NCBI GenBank assembly: GCA_944389025.1 | Contig: CALXKU010000006.1 | Location: 1-64,000, forward strand | DNA: 64,000 bases | Direction of reading: 5' to 3' | Source of the DNA: an uncultured Spirochaetaceae bacterium | Lineage (GTDB): Bacteria; Spirochaetota; Spirochaetia; Sphaerochaetales; Sphaerochaetaceae | Part shown: one piece after another, positions 25,634-37,409 of the stretch | Layout of the letters: every line of letters begins with the position of its first letter | Numbering within the stretch: position 1 is the first letter of the stretch | Program-made: the position numbers and the translations under genes | Notes under the pieces: generated by a model | The model's database searches: none | Seen by the model: the letters and a program-made list of their open reading frames with translations, nothing else | What the model was told of the DNA's origin: nothing

Positions 25634-28451
25634 CAGTAATAAGCTCGTAATAAAGGGAGCCCGCGAGCACAACCTTAAGAACATTTCCCTTACACTGCCG
25701 AAAAACAGCCTTGTCGTCCTCTCCGGTCTTTCAGGCTCTGGAAAGAGCAGTCTCGCTTTTGATACTATTTTTGCCGAAGGGCAGAGAAGGTATATGGAGA
25801 GCCTTTCAAGCTATGCAAGACAGTTTCTTGGTAGGATGGAGAAGCCCGATGTCGATATCATCGAGGGGCTTTCTCCTGCAATAGCGATCGAGCAGAAATC
25901 GACGAACAGGAATCCGCGAAGTACCGTTGGAACAGTGACCGAGGTTTATGATTATTACCGCCTATTATGGGCGAGGATCGGAAAGAAGCATTGTCCCAAG
26001 TGCGGACGGCTCATTTCCGAGATGTCCATTGATCAGATTATCGATATCATATTCTCCCATACTGAGAACGGTAAACTCATGATTTCAAGCCCTGTAGCCA
26101 GAGGAAGGAAGGGGGAATTCAAGAAGATAATCGAGGATGCTGTCAAACTCGGATATTCCAGGGCCCTGATAGATAAGCATGTCTATGATCTTGAGGAAGG
26201 CATTCCTGACTTGGATAAGAACGTAAAGCATAACATATCAATCCTTGTAGATCGCATAAGAAACAGCGGCAGCATGCGTATGAGGCTCTCTGAGGCGATT
26301 GAGAAGGCATGCCAGATGTCAGACGGGCTTGTCGAGGTGACATATGTCGATGAGGATGGTCTTGTCGAGATATACAGTGAGAAGAACTCCTGTCCGGATT
26401 GTGGAATCACAATTGCTGAGATAGAGCCGAGGCTATTTTCTTTCAACAATCCTTTTGGTGCATGTCCCGAGTGCAATGGACTAGGATTCAACAAGACATT
26501 CGATATCGATAAGCTGATTCCCGATATGAGCAAGTCCTATAACCAGGGAGCTATAGCGACCTCGGGAAACGGCAGCATTGAGAGGAGCAAATACAAGGCA
26601 TTCTTTGAGTATTACGGTTACAGTCTCGACACACCTTTTTCTGAGCTGAGCAAGGATGTTTTCAATAAGATGCTCTATGGTACGAAGGACAGGATCAGTT
26701 ACAAGGTCGAACATCGCACGAGGAGTGGACATGTAGAGTACAGTGATGAGTTCAAAGGGGTCATTAACGATCTTGAGCGCCGTATGAGGGAATCTTTTTC
26801 TATGAACATCCGAATGTGGCTCGAGTCATTCCAGAGCGTCTCAGTCTGCTCCCGCTGTCATGGCAACAGGCTACGTCCTGATGCGCTTGCTGTAACGGTC
26901 GGAGGACTTAACATAATTGAGATGACGAGGCTAAGCGTTCGTAAGAGCATCGAGTTCTTCGATAATTTGGAGCTTGATGAGACAGATGCGGAGATCGCAC
27001 GTCAGATTCTCAAGGAGATACGCAGTCGCCTGAAGTTCCTCTATGATGTCGGTCTTGGATATCTTACCCTTCATAGGGCCGCTTCAACACTCTCAGGAGG
27101 GGAGGCGCAGAGGATCAGGCTTGCAACCCAGATAGGAAGTGCTCTCACGGGAGTAATGTATGTTCTTGATGAACCATCTATCGGACTCCATCAGAGGGAT
27201 AATGAGAAGCTTATCAGGACGCTGGAGAATCTCAGAGACCTTGGAAATACTGTAATCGTTGTAGAACATGATGAGGACACTCTCCGTGCAGCAGACTATC
27301 TTGTTGATATCGGGCCGGGGGCTGGAAGCCTCGGAGGAGAGGTCGTTGCTGCTGGAACGCCGGAAGAGGTTGCCAAGGTCGAGGGCTCTGTAACTGGGCA
27401 GTATCTTGCTGGTAAACTCACCATACCTGTCCCTGAGAAAAGAAGAAAGGGAAATGGGAAGTTCATAGAGATTGACGGATGTTCGAAGAACAATCTCAAG
27501 AATATTGATGTCAGAATTCCCCTTGGGAAGATGAGTGTCATAACTGGAGTTTCAGGTAGCGGTAAGTCAACCCTCCTTAATGAGATACTTCTTCCAGCCC
27601 TCCAGGACAGGCTTGCCAAAAAGAGCGAGAAGTTTGATGGCTATAGGAGGCTCAGCGGACTTGAGAACATAGACAAGGTAATTAACATCGACCAGAGCCC
27701 GATAGGAAGAACTCCACGAAGCAACCCTGCAACTTACGTGGATCTTTTTACCCCGATAAGGAATCTCTATGCCTCGATGAGTGAGGCGAAGGCAAGAGGG
27801 TACACCGCATCCCGTTTCTCTTTCAACGTTCCCGGTGGAAGGTGTGAGAACTGCCAAGGGGATGGGCAGCTCAAGATAGAGATGCACTTTCTACCCGATG
27901 TGTTCGTCAAATGTGACGTATGTGACGGCAAGAGGTACAATAAGGAGACGCTTCAGGTTGAGTATAAGGGTAAGAATATTTCCGATGTGCTTAATCTTAC
28001 AGTGAGAGAGGCTCTTGAGCATTTTGAAGCGATTCCCCAGATAAGGAGGAAGCTGGAGACTCTCATGGATGTCGGCCTTGATTACATACAGCTTGGGCAG
28101 AGTGCTCTGACCCTCTCAGGAGGAGAAGCTCAAAGGGTTAAACTCGCACTTGAGCTTTCAAAAAAAAGTACTGGAAAGACGCTCTATATCCTTGATGAGC
28201 CAACTACGGGTCTTCACTTCGCAGATGTAAAGAAACTGCTTGAAACCCTCAACAGGCTTGTAGATCAGGGTAATACAATCATATTGATAGAGCACAACCT
28301 TGATGTAATAAAAACCTGCGACTATGTTATTGACCTCGGGCCTGAAGGGGGGGATGACGGTGGTCGTGTCGTTGCTACCGGAACCCCTGAAGAGGTTGCT
28401 ATGGTGGGGGAAAGCTATACAGGTCAGTTTCTTAAGAGGTACCTTGCTTGA
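25626..28451 (+). CDS. uvrA: excinuclease ABC subunit A
   Basis: 941 residues; damage-sensing ATPase of nucleotide excision repair. Two ABC modules: Walker A GLSGSGKSSLAF near residue 33 and GVSGSGKSTLLNE near residue 640; signatures LSGGEAQRI and LSGGEAQRV; Walker B YVLDEPSIGLHQRD and YILDEPTTGLHFAD. Zinc modules CPKCGRL, CPDCG/CPECNGLGF and CENCQGDGQ/CDVCDGKRY are present. The expected length is 930-960. Embedded between ispG and the lptD-like gene with overlaps at both ends. Confidence 0.97.
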   Translation: MVDSNKLVIKGAREHNLKNISLTLPKNSLVVLSGLSGSGKSSLAFDTIFAEGQRRYMESLSSYARQFLGRMEKPDVDIIEGLSPAIAIEQKSTNRNPRSTVGTVTEVYDYYRLLWARIGKKHCPKCGRLISEMSIDQIIDIIFSHTENGKLMISSPVARGRKGEFKKIIEDAVKLGYSRALIDKHVYDLEEGIPDLDKNVKHNISILVDRIRNSGSMRMRLSEAIEKACQMSDGLVEVTYVDEDGLVEIYSEKNSCPDCGITIAEIEPRLFSFNNPFGACPECNGLGFNKTFDIDKLIPDMSKSYNQGAIATSGNGSIERSKYKAFFEYYGYSLDTPFSELSKDVFNKMLYGTKDRISYKVEHRTRSGHVEYSDEFKGVINDLERRMRESFSMNIRMWLESFQSVSVCSRCHGNRLRPDALAVTVGGLNIIEMTRLSVRKSIEFFDNLELDETDAEIARQILKEIRSRLKFLYDVGLGYLTLHRAASTLSGGEAQRIRLATQIGSALTGVMYVLDEPSIGLHQRDNEKLIRTLENLRDLGNTVIVVEHDEDTLRAADYLVDIGPGAGSLGGEVVAAGTPEEVAKVEGSVTGQYLAGKLTIPVPEKRRKGNGKFIEIDGCSKNNLKNIDVRIPLGKMSVITGVSGSGKSTLLNEILLPALQDRLAKKSEKFDGYRRLSGLENIDKVINIDQSPIGRTPRSNPATYVDLFTPIRNLYASMSEAKARGYTASRFSFNVPGGRCENCQGDGQLKIEMHFLPDVFVKCDVCDGKRYNKETLQVEYKGKNISDVLNLTVREALEHFEAIPQIRRKLETLMDVGLDYIQLGQSALTLSGGEAQRVKLALELSKKSTGKTLYILDEPTTGLHFADVKKLLETLNRLVDQGNTIILIEHNLDVIKTCDYVIDLGPEGGDDGGRVVATGTPEEVAMVGESYTGQFLKRYLA

Positions 28452-31400
28452 AAAGAATCCTCCTTCTGATGATACTCATTCTTTTAAGCTTTAATCTCTT
28501 CGCGCTAACCTCGCATGATATCTACTATGCAGAGAGAGAGGATCTTATCAGGATGGCCTCTTTAAGGAATCTTGACACGTCCCTAAGTGACGATGAACTC
28601 AGACGGGAGCTTTACGAATATGAGGATCTTGAGGCGATAAGCATCGCCGAAGAAGGGGAGGGTACGTACTCTGTTTCCGTTTTGAACGCGGACTACCTCT
28701 CATCCACAGGAGAGATGCTTACCCTCAGGGGAAATGTCGAAATCTCTTTCTCCTATTCAGGCAATGAGACGAGGATGACAAGTGACGAGGTGATTATAGA
28801 TACTTCCTCGTCAATAATAATCGCACTTGGCAATGTTATATTCACATCCTCTGAGGAAAGCGACATACAGAATATCGAGGCGGACATCGTCTCATTCTAT
28901 TGGCAGAAGGGAAACATAGTGGTTGAGAATGCGACAACCATGAATGAGAGAAAGAACAGCGAGGATGAGACGATAGATGTTTACTCGGTAGGCGAAAGGC
29001 TGACATATTTTGAGAACGGGGCGGCAATCTATGAGGATGGATACATCGCAAGCAGTGACAAGGATCCACTTTCAAGCATAAGCGCTAGCAACATAACAAT
29101 GCTTCCTGGCTCCGATATGATAATAGAGAATGCTGTGCTGAACATCGGGCGAGTACCTCTTTTCTACCTTCCGGTCTTTTTCTACCCAGGCTCGAGAATC
29201 ACTGGAAACCCAGCTTTCGGATTCACATCCTCGAAAGGAGCCTTCCTCAATACTACATTTGAAATCTTCGGACATACGGATCTCATCGACACATCATCAT
29301 CCTCATCATTTCTTTCAATATTCTCATCTTCGGAAAATAGCGAGGACATGCTTCCTTCCGGCTCATATTATTCTCAGCCTGATGAGCTCGATGGTCTTGC
29401 ATCATGGGCGAGTGAGAGTGAGAGCCATCTTGCTGTAATGGCGGACGCATACAGTGCTGTCGGTCTTCACCTTGGCCTGGATTCCAAGATAAATCTCTTT
29501 TCAAAGACGCTCAGCTTCGATACTTTCTCAGGTGTTGCCTTGACGCTCGGTGCGAATGCGAACGGTAGCAATTTTCGTTATTACAGCCTTAATGAGCTGT
29601 CATACTCGTACAGCGGTCTTACGATCATGCTCTCTTTTCCAGTCTACTCGGATAGCAACGTGCTTCTTGATGTTGGTAACAGGAACACATCTTTCTCAAT
29701 AGAACCACTTCTATTCCAGGCACCGACATTCCCTGACAACTACACCTCATCCATTACTTCCTTCTCCCGTTATGCCGAGATAAGATATACCCTTCCTCAG
29801 AGCCTTAGAAGCGATTTGCTCTCATCATTCTCAATATCAAGGCTCAGGGCGGAAAGCCGCTATTCCTGGAACAGCCAGAGCAGGAAATACCAGTATGATT
29901 ACATAAACCTGCCAGAGCTCAGGGCAAGCGCATCCGGCTCTTTTTTCAATTTCGAATGGGAGGATAGCGTTAGCGATGATGAGGATGTGGATGAGGCTGA
30001 GCTTTTCCTCCTCTCTGATCCGCTTCTTTATGACATGTTCCATGAGGAGATTCTCAGAGAGGGGCATGTCTCATCTTCCTATTCTCTAGGCATGGGTTAC
30101 TCGATAAATCAGAGCCTTGAGAACAATATCGATTATTACAGGGGCGAGCTTGAGAGCTCAACATTCTCTTCAGATACCTCTTTCCGCCTTACGAGTGAAC
30201 TTGATGCTGGAGACTATTTCAGACTTAGAAGTGTCATAACTCCGAGTTACAGTTATGAGAGGGAAGAGGAGGACGAGCTTATATGGTCGGATGAGTTCTA
30301 CATTACGAACACGATAGAGGCAAGCATTCCTTACATCGGACTTACGTACAGCCTCACGAACAGGGCATATGAGTATGAGAGAAGTTTCAAGTCCGATGTT
30401 CTGGAGACAGAGGAGAGCTTCTGGGCTTTTGATACGGATCACGTAAGCACTCACTCGATTGCTCTTTCGAAGACTTTTTCCACTGCTATCGGAGCATTCA
30501 CACCTTCAATCTCGTACACTCTTCATCCTCTCACAGGGAGCCTGACTCCATCGCTCAGTTACCGTATCGGAGACTTCGCTGCCGCTTTCTCCTATCGCTT
30601 TAAGAATGATGAGAATGACAGCGGACGGTTCATATCCGATCTTCTCAAGCTTTCTTTTGCATATAACGGGGACAACATCGTCGCATCCAGTTCTTTCTCA
30701 TATCAGACGGATGAATATGTATCATCCGACTTTTTCCGACCTCTCGATATCTCCGCCCAGTTTTCCCTTCGTACTACCGATAAGCGTTACAGCATTACCG
30801 AGCAGCTTGAGTGGAGTGGATTCGACAGCTCGAGCGGTGAGGAAAATTTCGTATCATCGCTTAGAACTATACTCACTGTGCCTTACGTTAGTGCCTATGT
30901 CGATTTCTCAGGTCCATTCTCCGCACTGGAACTTGATACGATAAATGTGAAAGTCGATGCCCGTGATATCCTGATCAGAGCATGGAGAGGACGCATCTAC
31001 CTTTCTCTTGGTCTATCTGCATCACTTAATCTTGACATACTCAACATCGCAGCATCAAGCTTCACGATAACCCCATCGGTCATATTCTCCATTGCCGAGT
31101 TCCTTGACTTCAGACTCAGTTTCACAAGTTCCAACAACAATTTCGGCTCATATCAGGATGCTGATGGCCGCTTCAGCATCAAGGAGCTCTGGGATGACCT
31201 GATGAGGAGTTTCGATTTCATCGGAAACGGCAGGTACAACACGAATTTCAACATGTCAATGATTTCTCTTGAAGTCACGCATTACATGCAGGACTGGGCG
31301 CTGCATTGCAATTACTCGACTTCGGTTGTATTATCGAATGAGGAATACCGTTTCGTACCCGAATTCAGCATATATCTCAGCTGGAACATCTTCCCAGACC

Positions 31401-31456
31401 TCAGCATAGATGAGAACTGGGAGATGGATGGGGAGACCTGGGTAAGGAGTAACTGA
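28448..31456 (+). CDS. lptD: LptD-like outer-membrane assembly protein
   Basis: 1002 residues, TTG start overlapping the uvrA stop. The signal peptide MKRILLLMILILLSFNLFA is followed by an OstA/LptA-like beta-jellyroll (LNADYLSSTGEMLTLRGNVEISF, DEVIIDTSSSIIIALGNVIF). VPLFYLPVFFYPGSR matches the plug-to-barrel junction of LptD, and a long Ser/Tyr-rich C-terminal barrel with alternating strands follows, ending in the aromatic-rich SWNIFPDLSIDENWE. The classical role is inserting LPS into the outer membrane; whether this organism makes LPS is not shown here. Cys pairs of E. coli LptD are absent, as in many distant homologues. Confidence 0.8.
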   Translation: MKRILLLMILILLSFNLFALTSHDIYYAEREDLIRMASLRNLDTSLSDDELRRELYEYEDLEAISIAEEGEGTYSVSVLNADYLSSTGEMLTLRGNVEISFSYSGNETRMTSDEVIIDTSSSIIIALGNVIFTSSEESDIQNIEADIVSFYWQKGNIVVENATTMNERKNSEDETIDVYSVGERLTYFENGAAIYEDGYIASSDKDPLSSISASNITMLPGSDMIIENAVLNIGRVPLFYLPVFFYPGSRITGNPAFGFTSSKGAFLNTTFEIFGHTDLIDTSSSSSFLSIFSSSENSEDMLPSGSYYSQPDELDGLASWASESESHLAVMADAYSAVGLHLGLDSKINLFSKTLSFDTFSGVALTLGANANGSNFRYYSLNELSYSYSGLTIMLSFPVYSDSNVLLDVGNRNTSFSIEPLLFQAPTFPDNYTSSITSFSRYAEIRYTLPQSLRSDLLSSFSISRLRAESRYSWNSQSRKYQYDYINLPELRASASGSFFNFEWEDSVSDDEDVDEAELFLLSDPLLYDMFHEEILREGHVSSSYSLGMGYSINQSLENNIDYYRGELESSTFSSDTSFRLTSELDAGDYFRLRSVITPSYSYEREEEDELIWSDEFYITNTIEASIPYIGLTYSLTNRAYEYERSFKSDVLETEESFWAFDTDHVSTHSIALSKTFSTAIGAFTPSISYTLHPLTGSLTPSLSYRIGDFAAAFSYRFKNDENDSGRFISDLLKLSFAYNGDNIVASSSFSYQTDEYVSSDFFRPLDISAQFSLRTTDKRYSITEQLEWSGFDSSSGEENFVSSLRTILTVPYVSAYVDFSGPFSALELDTINVKVDARDILIRAWRGRIYLSLGLSASLNLDILNIAASSFTITPSVIFSIAEFLDFRLSFTSSNNNFGSYQDADGRFSIKELWDDLMRSFDFIGNGRYNTNFNMSMISLEVTHYMQDWALHCNYSTSVVLSNEEYRFVPEFSIYLSWNIFPDLSIDENWEMDGETWVRSN

Positions 31457-31458
31457 AT

Positions 31459-32394
31459 TTGACAATTTCCTACGCATTTCAAAGTCAGGAAGCCGCAGAA
31501 AGGATTCTGGGTGCCAATGACAGGAATCTCTCATACATAGAACTGCTTCTGGGCATCGAGCTCTCTTTAAAGGGAAACATCGTGCAGTCTACAGATACGT
31601 GTTCCTCTCTTGTTCCTCTTTTCAAGCGTCTTGAGAGGGAGGCTGAGAGGAAAGGCAGTCTCAGTGAGGCTGAGATACTCATGGCATACGAGGATGTAAG
31701 AAACGACTTCGAAGGTGATATTGAGCCTATCTCAATCCTGGGCAAGAGTGTATGGCCAAAAAGTGCCAAGCAGAGGGAGTACATGAGCTCTCTGAGAAAT
31801 GATGAGGTGATATTCGCATCCGGTCCTGCTGGAACGGGCAAAACTTTTATCGCTGTTGCGTATGCTCTTTCAGAGGTGATTTCGGGGAAAAAGAAGAAAA
31901 TAGTTCTTACCCGTCCCGTTGTTGAGGCAGGCGAATCCCTCGGTTTCCTTCCCGGCGATCTCATGGCAAAACTTTCTCCGTATCTTAGGCCGCTTTATGA
32001 TGCCATGGAGGTTTTCCTGCCTCTTACTCAGATAAGACGCATGGAGGATAGTGGAGAGATTGAGATAAGTCCGCTCGCTTATATGAGAGGACGGAGCATA
32101 CGTGATAGCATAGTCATCCTTGATGAGGCTCAGAATTCGAGCCGGTCCCAGATGAAGATGTTCCTCACACGCCTTGGAGAGGGAAGCAAGGCGATCATCA
32201 CAGGAGATCCGAGCCAGATAGATCTTCCAGACAGGTTCTCTTCCGGCCTGATCGAGGCCGTTGAAAAACTTTCTGGAATAAAAGGGCTCTCCATTGTAGA
32301 ATTTTCAAGTAGGGATACGCAGAGAAGCCGGATCGTCAGGGATATCGTGAAAGCTTATGAGAAGGAGGATGATGATGAGAAGCCAGAGCATTAA
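31459..32394 (+). CDS. phoH: PhoH family ATPase
   Basis: 311 residues; cytosolic P-loop ATPase related to the N-terminal half of helicases, linked in many bacteria to RNA metabolism. Walker A GPAGTGKTFIAVAYAL near residue 120, LTRPVVEAGESLGFLPGDL, Walker B DSIVILDEAQNSSRSQMKMFLTRLG and ITGDPSQIDLP. TTG start with AAGGAG nine to ten bases upstream. Next to pgpH and ybeY, a classic neighbourhood; its end overlaps pgpH. Confidence 0.93.
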   Translation: MTISYAFQSQEAAERILGANDRNLSYIELLLGIELSLKGNIVQSTDTCSSLVPLFKRLEREAERKGSLSEAEILMAYEDVRNDFEGDIEPISILGKSVWPKSAKQREYMSSLRNDEVIFASGPAGTGKTFIAVAYALSEVISGKKKKIVLTRPVVEAGESLGFLPGDLMAKLSPYLRPLYDAMEVFLPLTQIRRMEDSGEIEISPLAYMRGRSIRDSIVILDEAQNSSRSQMKMFLTRLGEGSKAIITGDPSQIDLPDRFSSGLIEAVEKLSGIKGLSIVEFSSRDTQRSRIVRDIVKAYEKEDDDEKPEH

Positions 32395-34573
32395 GGACTT
32401 TGTGGGCTATTTTTCCGCAGCTCAGAAAGCCGCATGCGTCATTCTTTTCTTCCTTTCCATTCTTTTGGGAGTTACAATCCCTGTTCTTCTGCCAAACTCT
32501 TCAATGCGCCATATCGAGCTTAGCCGCGATTACAGGGCAGGGGAGCTGAGCGATGAGGATGTGTATTCCCCTGTGACTTTCAGCTTCATAGATGAGGTTG
32601 CAACTGAGGCTGTAAGAGAGGAGGCAATGGCTACGGTGCTTCCTTACTATTCTTACGACATGCTTTCTTCGATTTCAACGATGAATCTTACGAGAAACTA
32701 TGCGGACGCATTAAGTATTGACAGCCCTACAAGCCCGTATGCCGTTTTAAGAGAGGCTGGAATTCTTGAGACGAACCTGACGAACAGGATACTAAATCTT
32801 GAGGAGAAGGATAGGAACATAATAGCAGCACTGCTTCGCGATGTCATATCCAAAGTGCTCGGTAAAGGAATCTTCAGCCAGGCTGAAATCGATGAGTCCA
32901 TGGCTTCAGGCTATGATGAGATAATGGCAGAGAGCATAAATGATTCTTTTGTCATAAGGGAAGGAAAGACTGATGCATCTTCCGTGCTTACGGATGAGAA
33001 CATCTACGAGTACCTTATAAATTACGGTTTTGACAACTACAGGGAAATAGGGGATGAGAACCTCATACTCGTTGCCGAGACGATAAGGATGCTAATAAGG
33101 CCTAACGTGCATTATGATTCTCTTGAGACGGAGAACAGGAGGAATGAGACTGCAATCTCAACACCACCGGTGTCCATCCGTCTGGAAGAGGGGGACCTTA
33201 TCATTGCTCGTGACTCGATAATTACTGAACAGGCGCTGAGAATCATAGATCAGATAAACGGTATGAGGATCAGCATGCCATTTGCAATGTATTTTTCAAA
33301 TGCACTCTTTTTGCTTTTGATCCTCTTTTTCGCGACAATATTCTTCATTTCCTGCATACAGTACAAATACAGGATTCCGCTTTATCTGATTCTTTTCTTC
33401 TCTGGAATCATAATCATATTGATTTTGAGCTTCTTCTACATGCGCCTTGCCCTCTCATCTAAGAGAACCATCACGCTTGATCCTCTTTTGCCATTTCTCT
33501 TCCTTCCAGTCCTTTTCACATGCATTACGAACAAGAGGAGAATTGGATTCGCAGTAGGATTCGTTACTGCGGGATTCGCTGTTCTTTTTCCGACTTCGAA
33601 CAAGTTCTCGTTCTTTCATCTTCTGGTCGTGATCGAGGCCTCGGTGCTTTTCGTGCATAAGGGAACTAACAGGATCGATGTCATCTATGAGGCGTTATAC
33701 TCCGCGATAGTCGCATCTGTTGCAACCCTTATCTTCTCCCTTATAAACGGTTACAGCTATGAGGTGCTTGCTGGAAATACGATTATCATAATTCTCAACG
33801 TGATCTGCACCTATGTTGCAGTCTCTGTGATTCTTCCGATTCTGGAGAAGATTTTCAATCTTCCAACACAGTTCCGCCTTCACGAGCTCTCCTATACGGA
33901 TTCACCAACCTTGAACAGGCTCAGCCAGGTTGCACAGGGTACTTTCAACCATGTTCGCAACGTCTCTGATATGTCATATGCTGCTGCAAAAGCAATAGGT
34001 GCTGATGCCGAACTTACGAGGGTTGGAGCACTTTACCACGATATCGGAAAGGCCGAACACCCGGAGTATTTCATCGAGAACCAGAGCGGGAAAGGGAATG
34101 CACATGATGAGCTTAACAACAACCTTTCCGCGGCTATCATAAAGAGTCATGTAAAGCTTGGTGTTGAAAAGGGCAGGGAGATCGGACTTCCACAGGAGGT
34201 CCTTGACATCATAAGCCAGCATCATGGAAATGATATCATCACATATTTCTACAATGAGGCAAAGAAGAACAATCCCGATGGTGCCCGTTTCGTGCATGAG
34301 GAGGATTTCAGATACAACAGTGATATCCCACAGACACCTGAGGCCGCAATTGTAATGCTTGCAGACTGTGTCGAGGCTGCGAGCCGTACTCTGAAGAATC
34401 CGAACACGCAGAAATATGACAGGCTGATAATGAGCATCATGATCAGTAAGATAAACCATAATCAGCTATCGGACAGTAAGCTGACACTTACCGATCTTGT
34501 GACGATAAAGGATACGTTCATCCGTTCACTCATCGGCAGGGATCATCAGAGAATAGAATACGATAAGGACTAA
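32375..34573 (+). CDS. pgpH: 7TM-HD phosphohydrolase (PgpH type, c-di-AMP phosphodiesterase family)
   Basis: 732 residues from the third of three consecutive ATG codons, six bases after AGGAGG. One N-terminal transmembrane helix (IFFLSILLGVTIPVLL-like), a roughly 250-residue extracytoplasmic 7TMR-HDED domain, six to seven clustered helices (about residues 300-475), then a cytosolic HD domain with NHVRNVSDM, ALYHDIGKAEHPEYF, SHVKLGVEKGREIGLPQ and ISQHHG. Family members degrade cyclic di-AMP, so it may link osmotic or wall state to c-di-AMP; this is by homology. Overlaps phoH by 20 bases. Confidence 0.9.
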   Translation: MRSQSIKDFVGYFSAAQKAACVILFFLSILLGVTIPVLLPNSSMRHIELSRDYRAGELSDEDVYSPVTFSFIDEVATEAVREEAMATVLPYYSYDMLSSISTMNLTRNYADALSIDSPTSPYAVLREAGILETNLTNRILNLEEKDRNIIAALLRDVISKVLGKGIFSQAEIDESMASGYDEIMAESINDSFVIREGKTDASSVLTDENIYEYLINYGFDNYREIGDENLILVAETIRMLIRPNVHYDSLETENRRNETAISTPPVSIRLEEGDLIIARDSIITEQALRIIDQINGMRISMPFAMYFSNALFLLLILFFATIFFISCIQYKYRIPLYLILFFSGIIIILILSFFYMRLALSSKRTITLDPLLPFLFLPVLFTCITNKRRIGFAVGFVTAGFAVLFPTSNKFSFFHLLVVIEASVLFVHKGTNRIDVIYEALYSAIVASVATLIFSLINGYSYEVLAGNTIIIILNVICTYVAVSVILPILEKIFNLPTQFRLHELSYTDSPTLNRLSQVAQGTFNHVRNVSDMSYAAAKAIGADAELTRVGALYHDIGKAEHPEYFIENQSGKGNAHDELNNNLSAAIIKSHVKLGVEKGREIGLPQEVLDIISQHHGNDIITYFYNEAKKNNPDGARFVHEEDFRYNSDIPQTPEAAIVMLADCVEAASRTLKNPNTQKYDRLIMSIMISKINHNQLSDSKLTLTDLVTIKDTFIRSLIGRDHQRIEYDKD

Positions 34574-34575
34574 AA

Positions 34576-35022
34576 ATGTACGACTTATATTTTCAGGAAG
34601 ATATGAAGGCACCACTGGATGAGAAAGAGATTAGGGCTAGACTCGATTCTTTTTTAAGCGAGCTAGGTGTAACATCCGATTTCTCAATCTCTTTTGTAAG
34701 TGATGATGAGATAAGGAATCTCAATAGGGAATACAGGGCTAAAGATGAGCCGACGGATGTCCTTACATTCCGTCTAAAAGACGACGATACGTTCCCCGAT
34801 GTCGGAGAGGTTGACGAGATGGGTGATATCTTCATAAGCCTTGATGCAGTATCCCGTAACGCCTCAGAGTTTTCTGTTCCGTTTTCTGAGGAGCTTACCC
34901 GTGTGATGCTTCATGGCCTGCTGCATCTGCTTGGCTACGATCACGAAAGCAATGATTTCAAGAGTGAGGTAATGCTACAAAAGCAGGAGGATATCATTCT
35001 TCGCCTAGGCTACAGGAGCTGA
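34576..35022 (+). CDS. ybeY: endoribonuclease YbeY (rRNA maturation)
   Basis: 148 residues; a zinc-dependent RNase for 16S rRNA 3' end processing and 70S quality control. The zinc motif HGLLHLLGYDHE (HxxxHxxxxxH) is intact. Upstream PTDVLTFRLKDDD and GDIFISLD are family-typical. Starts two bases after pgpH; last gene in the run. Confidence 0.93.
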   Translation: MYDLYFQEDMKAPLDEKEIRARLDSFLSELGVTSDFSISFVSDDEIRNLNREYRAKDEPTDVLTFRLKDDDTFPDVGEVDEMGDIFISLDAVSRNASEFSVPFSEELTRVMLHGLLHLLGYDHESNDFKSEVMLQKQEDIILRLGYRS

Positions 35023-35038
35023 GTTCTTATTATAATAA

Positions 35039-36145
<1,107 letters not shown>

Positions 36146-36185
36146 TTCACCTTTTACCTCGTAATCCGGCTTATGCCCGGAGTGG

Positions 36186-36212
36186 GCCTGCCGTCTGGCA
36201 GGCTTTATTTTT
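36186..36212 (+). terminator. intrinsic terminator between gap and pgk
   Basis: Stem GCCTGCC/GGCAGGC with four-base loop, then TTTATTTTT. As pgk starts 17 bases later with no clear separate promoter, it may be a partial terminator setting the gap:pgk ratio (inference). Confidence 0.75.
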
Positions 36213-36229
36213 AACTTAGGAAGTGCAAT

Positions 36230-37408
36230 ATGAAGTTGAATACTATTAACGAAGCTGATCTTAAAGGAAAGAGAGTTCTTATCCGCGTTGATTTCAACGT
36301 ACCTCTCAAAGATGGTAAGGTTACTGATAACACGAGAATCAAGGCAGCTCTTCCAACTGTGAAGTACATTCTTGATCAGGGTGCATCACTTGTAGTAATG
36401 AGCCATTTCGGACGCCCAAAGGGACAGAAGAATCCAGATTTCTCAATGGCACCGATTGCAAAGGAGTTCGAGGCCCTTCTTGGAAGACCTGTTAAGCTTG
36501 CTCCGGATGTAATTGGAGCTGAGGTTGAGAAGGAAGTCAAGGCTCTCAAGCCGGGTGAGGTCCTTCTACTTGAGAACGTAAGGTTCTATAAGGAGGAAGA
36601 GGCTAACGATCCTGAGTTTGCAAAGACACTTGCAAGCTATGGCGATATCTACTGCAACGATGCTTTCGGTACAGCACACAGGGCTCACGCCTCAACAGAG
36701 GGTGTATCTCACTATCTTCCATCCTATGCAGGTTTCCTCATTGAGAAGGAAGTCAAGTTCATGGCTCCACTTCTTGAAAATCCTGAGCAGCCGTTCGTTG
36801 CTGTTATCGGAGGAAGCAAGGTATCAAGTAAGATCACTGTTCTTGAGTCACTCGTAAAGACATGCTCAACTGTCGTTATCGGCGGTGGAATGGCTTATAC
36901 CTTCCTCAAGGTAGAGGGACATGAGATTGGAAAGAGCCTCTTCGAGCCTGACTATCAGGATACTGCGAAAGCATTCCTTGCAAAGGCAGCAGAGAAGGGT
37001 GTAAAGGTTATTCTTCCTGTGGATCACGTATGTGCAGCAGAGTTCAATGAGAACGCAACACCGGTTGCAGTTGACTCTGTTGATATCCCTGCTGACCTCA
37101 TGGGAATGGACATCGGACCTAAGACAGTTGCACTCATTGTTGACGAGATCAAGAAAGCTAAAAGCGTCGTGTGGAACGGACCTATGGGCGTTTTCGAGTT
37201 CGAAGCATTTAGTAAGGGAACAGGAGAGGTTGCAAAGGCTCTTGCCGACAGCGATGCTACAAGCGTAGTTGGCGGTGGTGACAGCGTTGCAGCTATCAAT
37301 AAGTTCGGTCTCGCAGACAAGATTAGCCATGTTTCAACAGGTGGTGGCGCATCACTCGAGTTCCTTGAGGGTAAGACGCTTCCTGGAATCAAGGCTCTGG
37401 AGAAATAA
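36230..37408 (+). CDS. pgk: phosphoglycerate kinase
   Basis: 392 residues; transfers phosphate from 1,3-bisphosphoglycerate to ADP. Substrate motif [17 protein letters not shown] and SHFGRPKG, hinge region and C-terminal nucleotide motif [14 protein letters not shown] and [14 protein letters not shown]. Typical length for bacterial enzymes. One base separates its stop from the tpi start codon. Confidence 0.97.
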   Translation: MKLNTINEADLKGKRVLIRVDFNVPLKDGKVTDNTRIKAALPTVKYILDQGASLVVMSHFGRPKGQKNPDFSMAPIAKEFEALLGRPVKLAPDVIGAEVEKEVKALKPGEVLLLENVRFYKEEEANDPEFAKTLASYGDIYCNDAFGTAHRAHASTEGVSHYLPSYAGFLIEKEVKFMAPLLENPEQPFVAVIGGSKVSSKITVLESLVKTCSTVVIGGGMAYTFLKVEGHEIGKSLFEPDYQDTAKAFLAKAAEKGVKVILPVDHVCAAEFNENATPVAVDSVDIPADLMGMDIGPKTVALIVDEIKKAKSVVWNGPMGVFEFEAFSKGTGEVAKALADSDATSVVGGGDSVAAINKFGLADKISHVSTGGGASLEFLEGKTLPGIKALEK

Positions 37409-37409
37409 G

